Shown piece after piece: positions 13,152 to 22,848 of a stretch of 64,000 nt of DNA. The notes under the pieces were generated by a model. It did no database searches. It was not told the DNA's origin and worked only from the letters and a program-made list of their open reading frames with translations. Positions within the stretch are counted from its first letter, which is position 1. Each line of letters starts with the position of its first letter. A program made the translations under genes and the position numbers. This DNA comes from Cristatella mucedo (lineage: Eukaryota > Bryozoa > Phylactolaemata > Cristatellidae), in assembly GCA_009760855.2 (NCBI GenBank), contig WPIO01000005.1, positions 5,070,001 to 5,134,000 of the forward strand, given 5' to 3'.

Positions 13152-13430
13152 TCACTTAGTCCAGAAAACTTCACACACAGACCGATTCTTGTAGTTAAAG
13201 AACAGAGTTGCCCTCGTACCAAAATCAATTCGGATGCCCATAATTGATTTTTGGCTTAAGTTATTGCCTTGGAAGTCAAGCTCAATACAAGCTTGAGAAA
13301 CAATTGACTCCAAAGCAGGAAGAATATCGGGAGTAATGTACGTGTAGGCATTGAAATAAGGCTTCGAATCTTTTGAAATCTTTTCTTCAATGTGCACCCT
13401 TGCTGGCTTTCCCTTAGGAAAATAAACTCG
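13152..13430 (-). pseudogene. Polinton minus-strand ORF of unknown function
   Basis: An 81-codon ORF (with KPYFNAYTYITPDILPALES near its start) can be extended upstream in frame to GARVYFPKGKPARV. It sits directly after the protease gene on the same strand. It looks like real coding sequence by composition and is not assigned to a family. It could be part of a capsid-related protein. Confidence 0.4.
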
Positions 13431-13487
13431 TGCGCCGCTCAGAGAAAATAATTTTCTATCAGCTTACTGGATCTGCCTCCGTGTTTT

Positions 13488-13990
13488 CTATATATACAGA
13501 AATTTCTGTTTAATATGTTTCAAAATTAGTTCCATTTTCGTACCAAAGTCTGTAATGCTCATTATTTTCAAGAAAATGAGGCACCTTGCGCCGCAGTCTG
13601 TTTGGCTGTAGTCTTGCAATTGAAAAGTTGAGAAACTAGGAATTTCGCCTAAGTACTCAATTACTTTTGGCATTGGCACTGCTCCAAACGAGTCAAAGTA
13701 GAAACATTGGTCTCTAGATTTCTTTACCGCGGCCTAGTGATAAATTTCGCGCTCGGATTAACCGGTGATGCAAATCCAGCATCCAGATTCTTTTGGCTTC
13801 ATCGCTTTTAGTTCGTCTCTTGCGAATACTTCACGGATATCTTGTATTTGTAGATCTTTAACGTACTCTAGAAGTTCGGTATCTGTTAATGCCGCCGAAC
13901 TTTTGATTTTCTTTAAACTGTCAAGCGTTTTCTGCAGTTCAATTAGCAACATTTCTTTGCTTGCGCCTTCGGCTACGCAAGGGCCTCTCG
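13488..13990 (-). pseudogene. Adenovirus-type (Ulp1-like) maturation cysteine protease, broken
   Basis: The C-terminal part shows YFDSFG (near 13700), then a Gln-containing LQDYSQTDCGARCLIFL with the catalytic CG pair (near 13580-13625). That is the C48/adenain-type layout of Polinton proteases. Such enzymes cleave capsid precursors during virion maturation. The N-terminal half (ELLEYVKDLQIQDIREVF, DELKAMKPKESGCWI) is separated from the catalytic half by in-frame stops and probably a lost segment where the His should be. It is a minus-strand gene between plus-strand polB and the ATPase, and is inactive as it stands. Confidence 0.75.
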
Positions 13991-14184
13991 GGCGACCATG
14001 TGTTAAAACTTCGGTGCCTCTAGGTTTTTAATGTATCAAAACTCCGATACCTCTAGATTTTCTATGTGTCAGAACCCCTGCACTAGATTTTGGAATTCCG
14101 CGTAGTGTAACAAACTTTGACTTTTGAGATTGCTTTTACCATTCCTCAAGGACCTTTTGGACTTTAAATTTCGGTGCATTCAGT

Positions 14185-14945
14185 GTGAAGATTGCCAGCA
14201 TGCTTTTTACACTTGAGGCAGTAAATATTCGGCTCTATTTTTATTTACGTAAACAACCTTTTAGTATAGAGATTGTCTTTGAAAGTTCGCGCGTTCAGTT
14301 TTGGACAAGATACAGACACTGGGCGCAAAGAGCCTTTGCCCAGTGTTCCTATCCGTGTGAAATACTTGGTCCTAGTGGCTCAGGAAAGTCTCAGTTGATA
14401 ATGAATTGGGTCTTCTACGGAATGTTAAAATATGATACTTAGACAATAATTGCTTCAAGTTTAGACCAGAAGTTATACCGAAGACTTTTATCTATGATAG
14501 ATAGCACTGCAAGAGGTGCTTAAGTTTGGATTAACGGCATCGAAGAAATGCCAAATGTGGACTCGTATAGAAACTTGATGATTTAATGACGGAAGATCAA
14601 TCAAAGATCTTGGATTACTTTACCAGAGAGAGATATAAAGGCCTGAGCATATTTTATCTTGCTCAAGCATTTACTAATATTCCTAGGCGTGAAATCAGGA
14701 ATAACATAAACATGGTAATAATTTTCAAACAGAATGCAAAAGATACCGAATATATACGAGAGGCATGCACTGGTGACATAGACCGAAAGCAATTTAGGTA
14801 ATGGGTTAACTCTTGCACAAGGATTCGCTTCGGTTACTGCATAATCAACTTTACCGAAACTGAAGCAGAAGGCAAATTTTGGTCTGTTGATTCCGACGGC
14901 AAACAATTAATTACAATATTTAACGAAAAGATTAATAGATATAGG
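14185..14945 (+). pseudogene. Polinton FtsK/HerA-type genome-packaging ATPase, broken
   Basis: A clear Walker A GPSGSGKSQLI lies near 14372-14404. A Walker-B-like DDLMTED begins at 14577, followed by the family pattern YFTRERYKGLSIFYLAQAF and NINMVIIFK (14610-14730). This ATPase packages DNA into the capsid in Polintons, adintoviruses and other double-jelly-roll viruses. In-frame stops at 14440, 14521 and 14802 and a one-base frameshift just before DDLM inactivate it. The motif cores themselves are intact. Confidence 0.85.
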
Positions 14946-15992
14946 AAAATATTTAGCGGGAAGATTTACTCGAAGCCTAAACAGTATTGTGGCAATGTGC
15001 AAGAAGCACTGGACTACGAAAGAAGACTTAGGGACTTGCAAGACTTGCGTGGTTCAACATAACTACAGAACGATCTAGAAGTTCAGAGAATTGAAGCATA
15101 ACTTTCAGCAAGAGATACTGTTGAAGCCCAATTAGATAAACGAGCTTTAGAAAGATCAACTGACAATACCGGTAATGTTGTAATTGAGAAACTTACAAAA
15201 TTTAGACCAGGGCATGCTAGACAAATGGAAACAGTACAGGCAATTGAAAATTTAAATACTGGTCATGAATTGTCTCTAACTGTTGGCCGAGTTGCTAAAG
15301 CTGTGAAAGAAAGGAGATACAGAAAAGCAATACAAATTGGCTTACAGTGCTGCAAACGCTAATGCTCCAAATGAACAAAGTGAAAATGCTATTGGCGCTC
15401 TGCAGAAAGACATTACTGACCAATTAGGCATTAATCCAAGCACTGGAACTCCCAAAACAGTCCGCACTAAGATACATAGTGTTTTAGATAATTTACCAAA
15501 GGAAGGTGATTACCCGCCAGACAAGAAGTAGAAGATTACAAGAGAACGAGAGATCCTGGTATGCTTAAAAGTGTTTACTTGAAATTATTTAATGAAGATC
15601 CTAAGCAAGGGTAACTAGAAAATGGGTTAGGCCCAGTAAAGGAATGCAATTTGTCAGCGTTAACTCCGGTGAAGGAATCTAGTATTCCAGTATCAGTAAA
15701 GAAATCTAGAATTCCAGTATTCACAGAAATTGAAAGTCCAATAATGAAAAGCATTGACATTATTCAAGGAAGTAGTAGCATTAGTTCAGGAGTGACGGAA
15801 ATTCTATTGATTGTTAAAGATGAATCTGAAATACTTGAGAAAATAGAGCTATGGATTCATGAACTTGCTGCAGGAAACACGGGAGTAATAAATTCTATTA
15901 GCTCTGCTGCATATTACCTTGGTAAACTCCGAAAAGCTCTAAAAAAGTACACCGCTAAACTTGATAAACGTTTGTACAACCTTAGTATGTAG
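14946..15992 (+). pseudogene. Coiled-coil Polinton protein, broken
   Basis: The ATPase frame continues to 15362 with only two further TAA codons. It has a charged helical composition (LDYERRLRDLQDLRG, LEVQRIEA, RDTVEAQLDKRALERS). A frame change leads to LQKDITDQLGINPSTGTPKT, and another to a 15540-15992 segment. That segment has a short repeat (ESSIPVSVKKSRIPVF) and a helical C-terminus (LGKLRKALKKYTAKLDKRLY). The position after the ATPase is where many Polintons have the gene called PX or PY. The function is unknown; a scaffold or minor virion role is only a guess. Confidence 0.5.
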
Positions 15993-16137
15993 AAATGTCT
16001 GAGCTGTAAGGAATTCTCAGGAAATTTTGAAGAACCTTGAAACAATACGGAAAGCTAGCCAGGCGAAACCAGAAGGATACGTGTTTAACATTTTTGGCAC
16101 AACAAATCCAATTATAATTTGAATAGATGACCTAATT

Positions 16138-16842
16138 ATGCTAAGCAGCAAGCAATTCAAGATCTGTTTTAACAACTTTATAGGAACTTATTCAGTGAAG
16201 AATATTACAGATTCGAATACAACTTTTGTGTATAGAGTTTTTGGGGGATCTGAGCAGACAATAACAATTAGACCAGGAGTTTATTCAGCTGGTTCAGATG
16301 ATGTAAATATTGGAATTGCATATACTATAAATAATTCGGTTGTGCAGTTTGGAGCTACTGCTGATAAAATTGAACTCGGAATTAATATTGGTACTTCTAA
16401 TTTGTAGATTAAGATGCCTGTGAGTAGGACAGTTCTTGCAAGTAAGTCTAGTATTTCTTGGATTTTAGGATTTAATGGCTCTGCTTATACAACTGATCCT
16501 AATTTTAGCACAACTTACCCAAATATTACTGATCAAATAGCATGTACTTCTAAAACCAAATTTGTTTCGGAAAACAAAGTAATTGTCTCTAATCGTAGTG
16601 CATTGCAACTTGGTTCCTAGCGGCACGAGTAAAACGGAGAAGACACGCAAATACTTGGAAGTTTTTCTTACAATTTGTATCCTTGGGAGCAAATGGTATA
16701 AGAGCCTAATACTATTGAGTACCATGACATCACCGGAGATACAGCTTCTGATATAACAATTACTGTTACGAGCCAAAACTTGAAATTTTTAGACTTTGGT
16801 GGCAAACAATTTACAGTTTTCATAGAAATTGTTGAAGGATAA
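16138..16842 (+). pseudogene. Penton-like (single jelly-roll) minor capsid protein, broken
   Basis: Segments match the layout I associate with Polinton minor capsid proteins. An ITIRPGVYSAG strand leads into a DD.N.GIAY turn. Next come a short beta segment, SISWILGFNGS (near 16465), and a C-terminal EPNTIEYHDIT..SDITITV and LKFLDFGGKQFTVFIEI (16705-16835). The general pattern 'PGxY ... LGF ... DxxGxxIDFxGxxFTVxIEI' is typical of that protein. Stops at 16405 and around 16618-16700 break it. It sits between the coiled-coil gene and the fibre-like gene. Assignment is by pattern only. Confidence 0.6.
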
Positions 16843-16849
16843 TAGAAGA

Positions 16850-18090
16850 ATGTCGATGAGATTAACAGGAACAAGTAGTTGCGATGTGAAAACATTAAGC
16901 CATCCAATAGTTTTAGGAACACCAGGCTATAATAAAATTGGGCTGCGAAGAGAAGAGTTTGTTATGCTAACAGAGTTGTCATGAATGTTGTTCAAAATGC
17001 AAATAATTTGCTGTGGTACAAAAAATTTATGACAGATCCCTCCATAGTCTCGATTAGAATTCCTCCGAGGTATAGTGGTTCAACGAAAGTTGTTTCTACT
17101 CTAAATTTGTTAGCGAAACATTTGTCAGATCTTTTATTTAATCTTGATGCAAATGGGGATAGTATTGTGAATGCAAGTGATCCTGAGAAATCTTGGGATG
17201 CTTAGTCTCAGGAAATGGAGCAAATGATTTCAAGGGACTACCTGCTGTTAATCTTGTAAATGTAAGCCGGTAAGTAATTATGTTAATAAATCTGGTGATA
17301 CAATGACGGGTGATCTAAATATGAATAGATGCTATCAATTTTTTATTGGAACTATATCAAAACTACACAAACGATTCTTCCTGATGACTTTTATGTAACT
17401 TATGGATGGCTATAACGCGATGTGATGCTCAATAGAAGCCCTGCTACTACTTCTTGAATGTGAATTGGAATTCCATAGTTAATGATGCAAATCCTGTTAA
17501 TCAGAGTGGTGCAGCAACTAAAGGATATAATTATAAAACGATAAATGAAGATTTAAACGAAGGTTTAAAGAAAGAAATGAATAGACATTAAACACATGTA
17601 GTAGAAGCGTAGCAAGAAAGAAAAGTGTTGCGTTAGCTGAAAAAAATGAATCGAACAGTAAAAGAAAAAGCTTCCATTGCTCAGTATCAAAAGGAATTAG
17701 AAAGTCTGAATAAAGGAGATTATACGAGAAACAAAGAATAGATTAAGAATCTACCTAGGATTTTTGATTACCTGAATATTAACATTACAAGATCAACAGG
17801 AGAAGAACCGGCTAAAGCTATACAAAAGAAAGAGTTTAACTAAAGAAACCAGAGTACCGTAGAGAATTAGAAAAATATGAAGACTTATTATAACTCGAAC
17901 TAGATACTTACGAGAACCAGGAGAAGATGAAAAAAGGAGAAGAGCTACGGATCCGATATAAAGTTTGACAAAACACACGATTGTTAGAATAATGGTAATG
18001 AAAGACCAACCAGTTAGATATTTCCTCAACAGTGTAAAGAGAGGTGTTGTTAGAGAAACGTTACAAGAGATTAAACAAGAGTAGTTGTTT
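16850..18090 (+). pseudogene. Phage tail-fibre-like repeat protein of the Polinton, broken
   Basis: The ORF starts MSMRLTGTSSCDVKTLSHP. Three tail-fibre-type elements follow: ANGDSIVNASDPEKSWDA (near 17148-17200), NKSGDTMTGDLNMN (near 17284-17325) and NSIVNDANPVNQSGAATKGY (near 17466-17525). In phage tail fibres and collars the common module is GDTMTGDLxMN...I.NvaDPvnxxDAATKxYVD. A helical C-terminal region follows (KEKASIAQYQKELESLNKGD, then KKPEYRRELEKYEDLL) and ends in a MVMKDQPVRYFLNSVKRG segment. Many stops and frameshifts break the frame. A host-attachment fibre is the natural inference; the exact gene limits are not known. Confidence 0.6.
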
Positions 18091-18147
18091 TAAGTGAGCC
18101 TTCTTTGTGATAGGAATCTTTCATAACATCTTCAAGTTTTTCTTTTT

Positions 18148-18426
18148 TTATTTTACCTGCAATGCATGTATTATCTTTGAAATAAACTTTGAATTTGATT
18201 CTAGAGTTGAACGTTTTTTGATTTCAGCAAGTACACCAATAACTGTTATTAACATTGTAGATACTGCTGCAAAAATTGGAACTACATGAGATAGATCGAG
18301 AACAGAAAGACTATATGTACTAGTAATTGTTACTCCTAAAGCTATAACTATGTTTATAAATTGTAATGCATATCTTATCTTTGTTAAATTTGTTGAACAT
18401 GACCTGACTTTAGCATTACATTGCAC
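18148..18426 (-). CDS. Two-TM membrane protein of the Polinton, intact ORF
   Basis: A 92-codon ORF has a polar N-terminal helix and then two hydrophobic segments (IRYALQFINIVIALGVTIT and VVPIFAAVSTMLITVIGVLA) with a short loop. A charged C-terminal helix follows. A frame-shifted upstream piece suggests the protein once began further up (KKYADQRYEEVVQCN-like). The topology is reminiscent of the SLATT/DUF4231 two-TM families, but I cannot show homology. It lies on the strand opposite the capsid genes, with other minus-strand ORFs. The role is unknown. Confidence 0.5.
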   Translation of the reverse strand: MQCNAKVRSCSTNLTKIRYALQFINIVIALGVTITSTYSLSVLDLSHVVPIFAAVSTMLITVIGVLAEIKKRSTLESNSKFISKIIHALQVK

Positions 18427-19087
18427 AACTTCTTCATACCTTTGGTCGGCATACTTTTTTCTTTAATTTTCAGATCTTACATACATTTCTAAAATTCTCA
18501 TTCATTATCATTATTATCTTTTTCTAGCACGTGGTTAAGTAGATCTTCTCCCTCTCCAGATCCTTTTTCATATCCACAATCCTTAAAGAATGAATTCTCA
18601 TATGATAGCTCCTCTTTTCTCACTTCACACTTCATCTCTTCAACACATTGCCATGAAATATTTCATTTCTCAATCGCTAAAGAGTAGAAACTTTCTTCCA
18701 TTATTTTATATTCTTTTTTATTAATTTCAATTAACCTTTCTTCCATTATTTTATATTATTTTTTATTAATTTCAATTTCTTAAGGTGAAAATGAACGAAA
18801 TAAAGAGTCGAATCATTTATAGAGCTTCGATACAAATCATCTACTTCTTTAAGTATTTCTAACATTTCCAAAGCACTATGGTTAAACTTTCCATTAATAT
18901 GAGTAAGCTCAATAAAAGATCCTTAAAGAATTGCAATTTTGATTTTAGATGATTAATAGCTATTCAATTATTTTTATTTTTTAAATATGATCTTATAGAT
19001 TCAATTTGATTTAAACTTCTTATTTTAATTGCGTCTGGCATAATTATTATTTTCATTTTATAATATATGAATAGTTTACTATATTTT
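18427..19087 (-). other. Polinton segment with broken minus-strand coding remnants
   Basis: On the minus strand a frame reads EEMKCEVRKEELSYENSFF and then EKGSGEGEDLLNHVLEKD before stops. This was probably an acidic gene upstream of, or fused to, the two-TM protein. From 18700 to 19070 the DNA is very AT-rich with a local repeat of ttcttccattattttatatt and I see no gene. Confidence 0.4.
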
Positions 19088-19432
19088 TTAACTCAGCGAT
19101 CCAAGGTTGTTGTCAGACATAAAGTCTCTGAAAGCTTCCTCATCTCTTGCATTCATATAGTTACAAAAACAAACTGTGGTGCTAAGCATCGCGTCTATGA
19201 TTTCTATGGGAACATCAGCATCAATATATTTCTTCAATAAATTGGTATGCGTTACATTTGTTTCTGGGCAAAAAAGCGTAAACCTGATCTTCTGTGGTTT
19301 GGCCATTCTCGGTATAATATTAATGTTATACAAAGAAGCGATAACAGCAGCAAAGAGAAGAGTTAAAAAATCCTCTGTCATTATAATAATAATCGCAATA
19401 ACATGAAGAAGTTCTATCTTCACCATAATCAC
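19088..19432 (-). CDS. Membrane-anchored Polinton protein, unknown
   Basis: A 114-codon ORF has a strongly hydrophobic N-terminal third (LLHVIAIIIIMTEDFLTLLF and AAVIASLYNINII). A soluble domain follows with CPETNVTHTNLLKKYIDADV and ends DEEAFRDFMSDNNLGSLS. The start may be internal to a longer broken gene. I do not recognise it. Its position near the right end of the element suggests an accessory gene. Confidence 0.4.
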   Translation of the reverse strand: MIMVKIELLHVIAIIIIMTEDFLTLLFAAVIASLYNINIIPRMAKPQKIRFTLFCPETNVTHTNLLKKYIDADVPIEIIDAMLSTTVCFCNYMNARDEEAFRDFMSDNNLGSLS

Positions 19433-19574
19433 GTATTTCTATGTTTGGCTCGCCTAGAAATTCAAGCTCCAACTCACAATCCCTATTCTTTTCCAACTGG
19501 CCTCACTTTCTTCACACTTAAGAGAATTAACTGTATGATGACAAAGCTTTGCATAAAAACTATAATGCTTACTC

Positions 19575-20335
19575 TCTTTCATAACATTGCTAAAATTCGG
19601 GCTTGTTTAGATAAGGAGACCACGTCCAAGTTGGTCCATGCATTCGTGACATCCCGTCTCGACTTCTGCAACTCACTGTTTACTGGCATACCAGCATGTG
19701 CGATCAGGCGATTGCAGCTGGTGCAAAACTCTGCAGCTAGACTTGTCTGTCGTGAGCGTCGCAGTTGCCACATTACTCCACTTCTCGCCGACCTGCACTG
19801 GCTACCAGTCAAGCAACGGATTGACTTCAAGGTTTTGTCGCTCACTTTTAGGTCCCTTCATTCTATGGCTCCAGCCTATCTGTCAGATACTACCCCATCA
19901 GGCCAAGCATCGTACCACCCGCTTTTCGGAATCCAACAGTCTACAAATACCTCATACGAACCTCAAATCCTTTGGAGACCGTGCATTTAGTTCGAATGCT
20001 CCCAAAGCCTGGAACTCCCTCCCGACCTGAGTCAGAACATCCCCTGACCTGACCACATTTAAAAGGAACTTAAAAACACACCTATTTAGGACAGCATTTA
20101 GTGGGTCCCTGTGATTCATCCTTCACGCGCTTACACTGTGCATGCTGCCACTAACCACATTTGCATGCTGACCCTGTGCATGTCACCCCTAACCATGTTA
20201 TTCATTAGCTTGTTTTTCAAGCATGATTTTACTTATCATTCAATTGCATTTTCCTTTGCAGCAAATGTAAAGCGCCTAGAAAGAGATTGAGTTCTCTGAG
20301 GGCGCTTTATCAAGTGCATTATTATTATTATTATT
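19575..20335 (+). mobile_element. L2-like LINE family A 3' fragment inserted in the Polinton
   Basis: The copy spans the RT C-terminal region to the (ATT)n tail and is almost the same as 9455-10262. It splits minus-strand Polinton coding sequence that resumes at 20336. Confidence 0.9.
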
Positions 20336-20733
20336 ATCTTTTCCTCAATCATGTTAGGTGTGAAAGAATGTATTCTTACAATCTCAGAATACTTTTCAAG
20401 CCCAGAAATTTTTTGAATAGCTAAGCTTCTATGCTCCTTGCATTTATTTATGTGACTTTGTGCAGAGGAATATTTTCTTTGTCTAGCTAACATATTTTTT
20501 TCTAAATGCGACCTCCTCCTATCTTTTGTTTTACAAATTGTATCAAACAAGCAAGTATCAATTTTCTCAGTAATATAACGATTAACAAAATCAGTAAGCA
20601 AGGCAACTCTTGTAGGTAAATCTATACCTCTTCTACGATACTAAAATATGGTGTTATTAACACGATTATGCGAATAATTTAATTTCTTTTTTTCCTTTCT
20701 ACACAACCACTTAGAAAGACCAGAGACAGGCAT
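20336..20733 (-). pseudogene. Basic Polinton protein of unknown function, interrupted
   Basis: An ATG at 20733 opens MPVSGLSKWLCRKEKKK. A TAG at 20641-20643 breaks the frame, which then continues as GIDLPTRVALLTDFVNRYI and a Lys/Arg-rich helical region (RRRSHLEKNMLARQRKYSS) until the LINE at 20335. It is at least 130 residues long, basic and probably nucleic-acid-associated. It is not recognisable as the Polinton integrase. Confidence 0.45.
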
Positions 20734-20954
20734 GATTATACATAGATACATTTTCCTTTTAATTTCTTTTATAAGTAATACAGTAAAACAACTCAAACTA
20801 ACTTTTTTATTCTTTAGCTTTTCTAAAATGTCTTACATCGAGAAGTTTGTAAATGAATGTTATTTTGACAGGGCCTCGAAATGAGTGATGAACCAACCGA
20901 ATGGAGAGAGATTGTTGAAGAGCGAGATTTCGAGCTCCCTCTATTGGCTAATCG

Positions 20955-21080
20955 TTTTGTACCGTAAGCCGCTTAGGCTGTAAGTGCAATGCAAAACTCT
21001 CCTGGGCAACACCCACAGAGTCTTTATGGCTTTGTGGAGCTATAGACGAAGATACATTAAATTACGTTACATAGGCAACA
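20955..21080 (+). mobile_element. LINE family B 3' end
   Basis: The 3' terminus of the second LINE family (accgtaagccgcttaggctg, ctcctgggcaacacccaca, tttgtggagc and acattaaattacgttac) abuts the right side of the Polinton. The same end occurs at 56905 and 63560 on plus and at four minus-strand sites. Confidence 0.75.
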
Positions 21081-21640
21081 TAACATTTATTTACATACTA
21101 CTTCGTCCTTGATATTAGTGCATGCATCCCTGCACATTGAATTCGTGATAGTGAAACAGCGATAGTGAAATAAAATTATGAGGAGCAGCTATTGTTCAAC
21201 CGCTACTCTCCGATTGACAATGAAAAGCTAATTTAAATGGTGACACAGTTTTAATGACCGACTAGCAAGATCATCGCTGGAATCGGTCGACGTAGTCAGA
21301 GAGCATAATGAACATCTGAGGATTTTTGAGGAGTTGTTTGCCCAACACGGCGGAACGCTGTTATGAACGTCTGTACGACTAGCAAGATCAAATAAATTGA
21401 ATAATTGTAACACTAATCATTAGTGTATATTGCGCACTAAAATAAACTAATATTTTTCAAGGCACCTCGTGTGCAGCTCATCGCAAGTGAATCAGCACTC
21501 AAGAGTTAGTGAAATGTAAGGTATCGAGCATGCATAAGCAAGCAAGTATCATGATAGGACTAGCTTGCTAAAGCAAACATGAATGCACTCGCGGCCACCC
21601 GGTTAGTAAGAACTATCTATGGCAAGTGATAAAGTAAATT
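21081..21640. other. No gene seen
   Basis: This is unique-looking, moderately AT-rich DNA. The phrase gactagcaagatca occurs twice near 21260 and 21377 in direct orientation. No exon or element is recognised. Confidence 0.4.
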
Positions 21641-21940
21641 AAAGGCTAGCTGATGAAACAGCCTCATTTTAAATAGTGGCAGGAGAGCCTCGATAGCTGT
21701 CGCCACCACTTTCAGCGGGTAATATCGCCCGGCTGCGGGTAACATAAAAGGTAATATAAAAGATAATATAAATATAAAAGGTCATAATTTAAAATAAATA
21801 TAAAATATCAATAATATATAAATAATAATGTAAAATACATAAAAGTAATATAATAAGTAATATAAAAGATGGCCCGGCTGCGGGGCTCGAGCCTTCGACT
21901 CGGGTGGTGAAGAACGAGCATCTTACCACTGGGCTAAGAA
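21640..21940 (-). repeat. tRNA-derived SINE split by an AT-rich minisatellite
   Basis: On the minus strand an A box (TTAGCCCAGTGGTAAGATG) and a B box (GGCTCGAGCCC) are intact. The body is then interrupted at 21740-21871 by about 130 bp of AT-rich repeats with recurring taatataaaag. The interruption is flanked on both sides by the same 13 bp gcccggctgcggg (21727-21739 and 21872-21884). Confidence 0.75.
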
Positions 21941-21944
21941 ATAT

Positions 21945-22571
21945 GCGTTCATTAGTGCACGGGTGTTCGCTCAAAGCACAGCGGAATAAAAACAAAACAG
22001 AAATGCATCGGGGTGAAGTAAAAGCTGATCGGAGCTTGAGCCACTTTCAACCGCCGGCTACGGTTTCGACGCCGGTCGACCTCAAAGAAAGATTTTCCCT
22101 TACCCTGCGGCATCTGCGTCTTTCCAGCAGCAGTAGTATGTACTCCAATTATCCAAGCTCTCTTTCTGACATTTAGCAATGAAACTGTCTGCTGACTTTA
22201 CGCAGACATCTTACGCTCATGTGCAGTACCGCTGCCATGTCTTTTAATGGCCGTGGCAACGGCAATCAAGTACATTTGTCAATGTGCAAAGTGCAAGTGT
22301 AATTTTGGAGTAGGTACGATTGTCAAGACCAAAGCCAAGATAGAACCAAGACCGCCAAGGCTCTTCTTTGCTGCCGTCTTTGCAGCTCTGCTTTGTTCGT
22401 CATCGTGCGTGCTCGCTAAGATAAAAAGAATTTCTTAGATTTTTTCTTATTTCAATAAGTGTTTCAGTTCAGCTACGCGGAGCTGCTAGCACTTGTCTGG
22501 CGCCTGCGCCATGCTACTGCAGCTACGGTAATTCTTTCTGACTTTCTCGAGGTCTTTACTTAGTGGTGTTG
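21945..22571. other. No gene seen
   Basis: Open frames exist on both strands but match nothing I know. The segment lies between a SINE and an LTR and may be further retrotransposon sequence. Confidence 0.35.
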
Positions 22572-22848
22572 TGTAACAGTGGATTCGCCGGCGCAGGTCT
22601 TGTGGGAGTCTCACGGAGACACAGCGGGCGAACGTGAGCGGTAGAGGAGACTCTCCTTTATTACTCTCAACGGACACAGGTATGAGAGCACGATCCATCG
22701 CAGCAGACGACACGGAAATATAACATGCATAAGCGGCATGCCGATGCACTGCCTCAATGGCTTAACTATGAGCCACAGGTGAGGCATGTACATTAGTGTC
22801 AGGGCGCTTCGCTAGCTACAACAGCAGAAGCCGCAGGCGCACGCAACA
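22572..22848 (-). mobile_element. LTR of a retrotransposon (3' LTR), minus strand
   Basis: On the minus strand a purine-rich tract (TGGGGGGAGGGA, 22849-22860) is followed by TGTTGCGTGCGCC. The unit of about 277 bp has an AATAAA-type signal (gagtaataaagga) and ends CCACTGTTACA. TG..CA ends, a polypurine tract in front and an internal poly(A) signal are the hallmarks of a 3' LTR. No target duplication was verified. Confidence 0.65.

Larger units (their letters stand above)
7150..20900 (+). mobile_element. Decayed Polinton/Maverick (adintovirus-like) element
   Basis: This AT-rich block carries the diagnostic Polinton set. Protein-primed polB, the packaging ATPase, coiled-coil, penton-like and fibre-like genes are on plus. 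The adenovirus-type protease and several membrane proteins are on minus. In-frame stops, frameshifts, substituted polymerase active-site residues and four younger insertions (LINEs at 7885, 9455 and 19575; a SINE at 11735) show it is a fossil. I could not identify terminal inverted repeats, a retroviral-type integrase or a clear double-jelly-roll major capsid gene, so the boundaries are approximate and the copy may be incomplete at both ends. The left end lies about 0.6 kb upstream of the lyase start codon. Confidence 0.85.

Noticed and set aside
7201-18090. Stop codons in the Polinton could be reassigned (TAA/TAG as Gln)
   Set aside because: Several stops fall where Gln is plausible (near 15060-15105 and 17590-17720). 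In polB, however, the stops replace Trp (7765), Tyr (10481, 11585) and probably Arg (11146), TGA is also used, and frameshifts and catalytic losses are frequent. This is ordinary decay.
7081-20880. Terminal inverted repeats of the Polinton at its apparent ends
   Set aside because: Only scattered AT-rich similarity was found between 7081-7190 and the reverse complement of 20760-20880. That is not enough to call.
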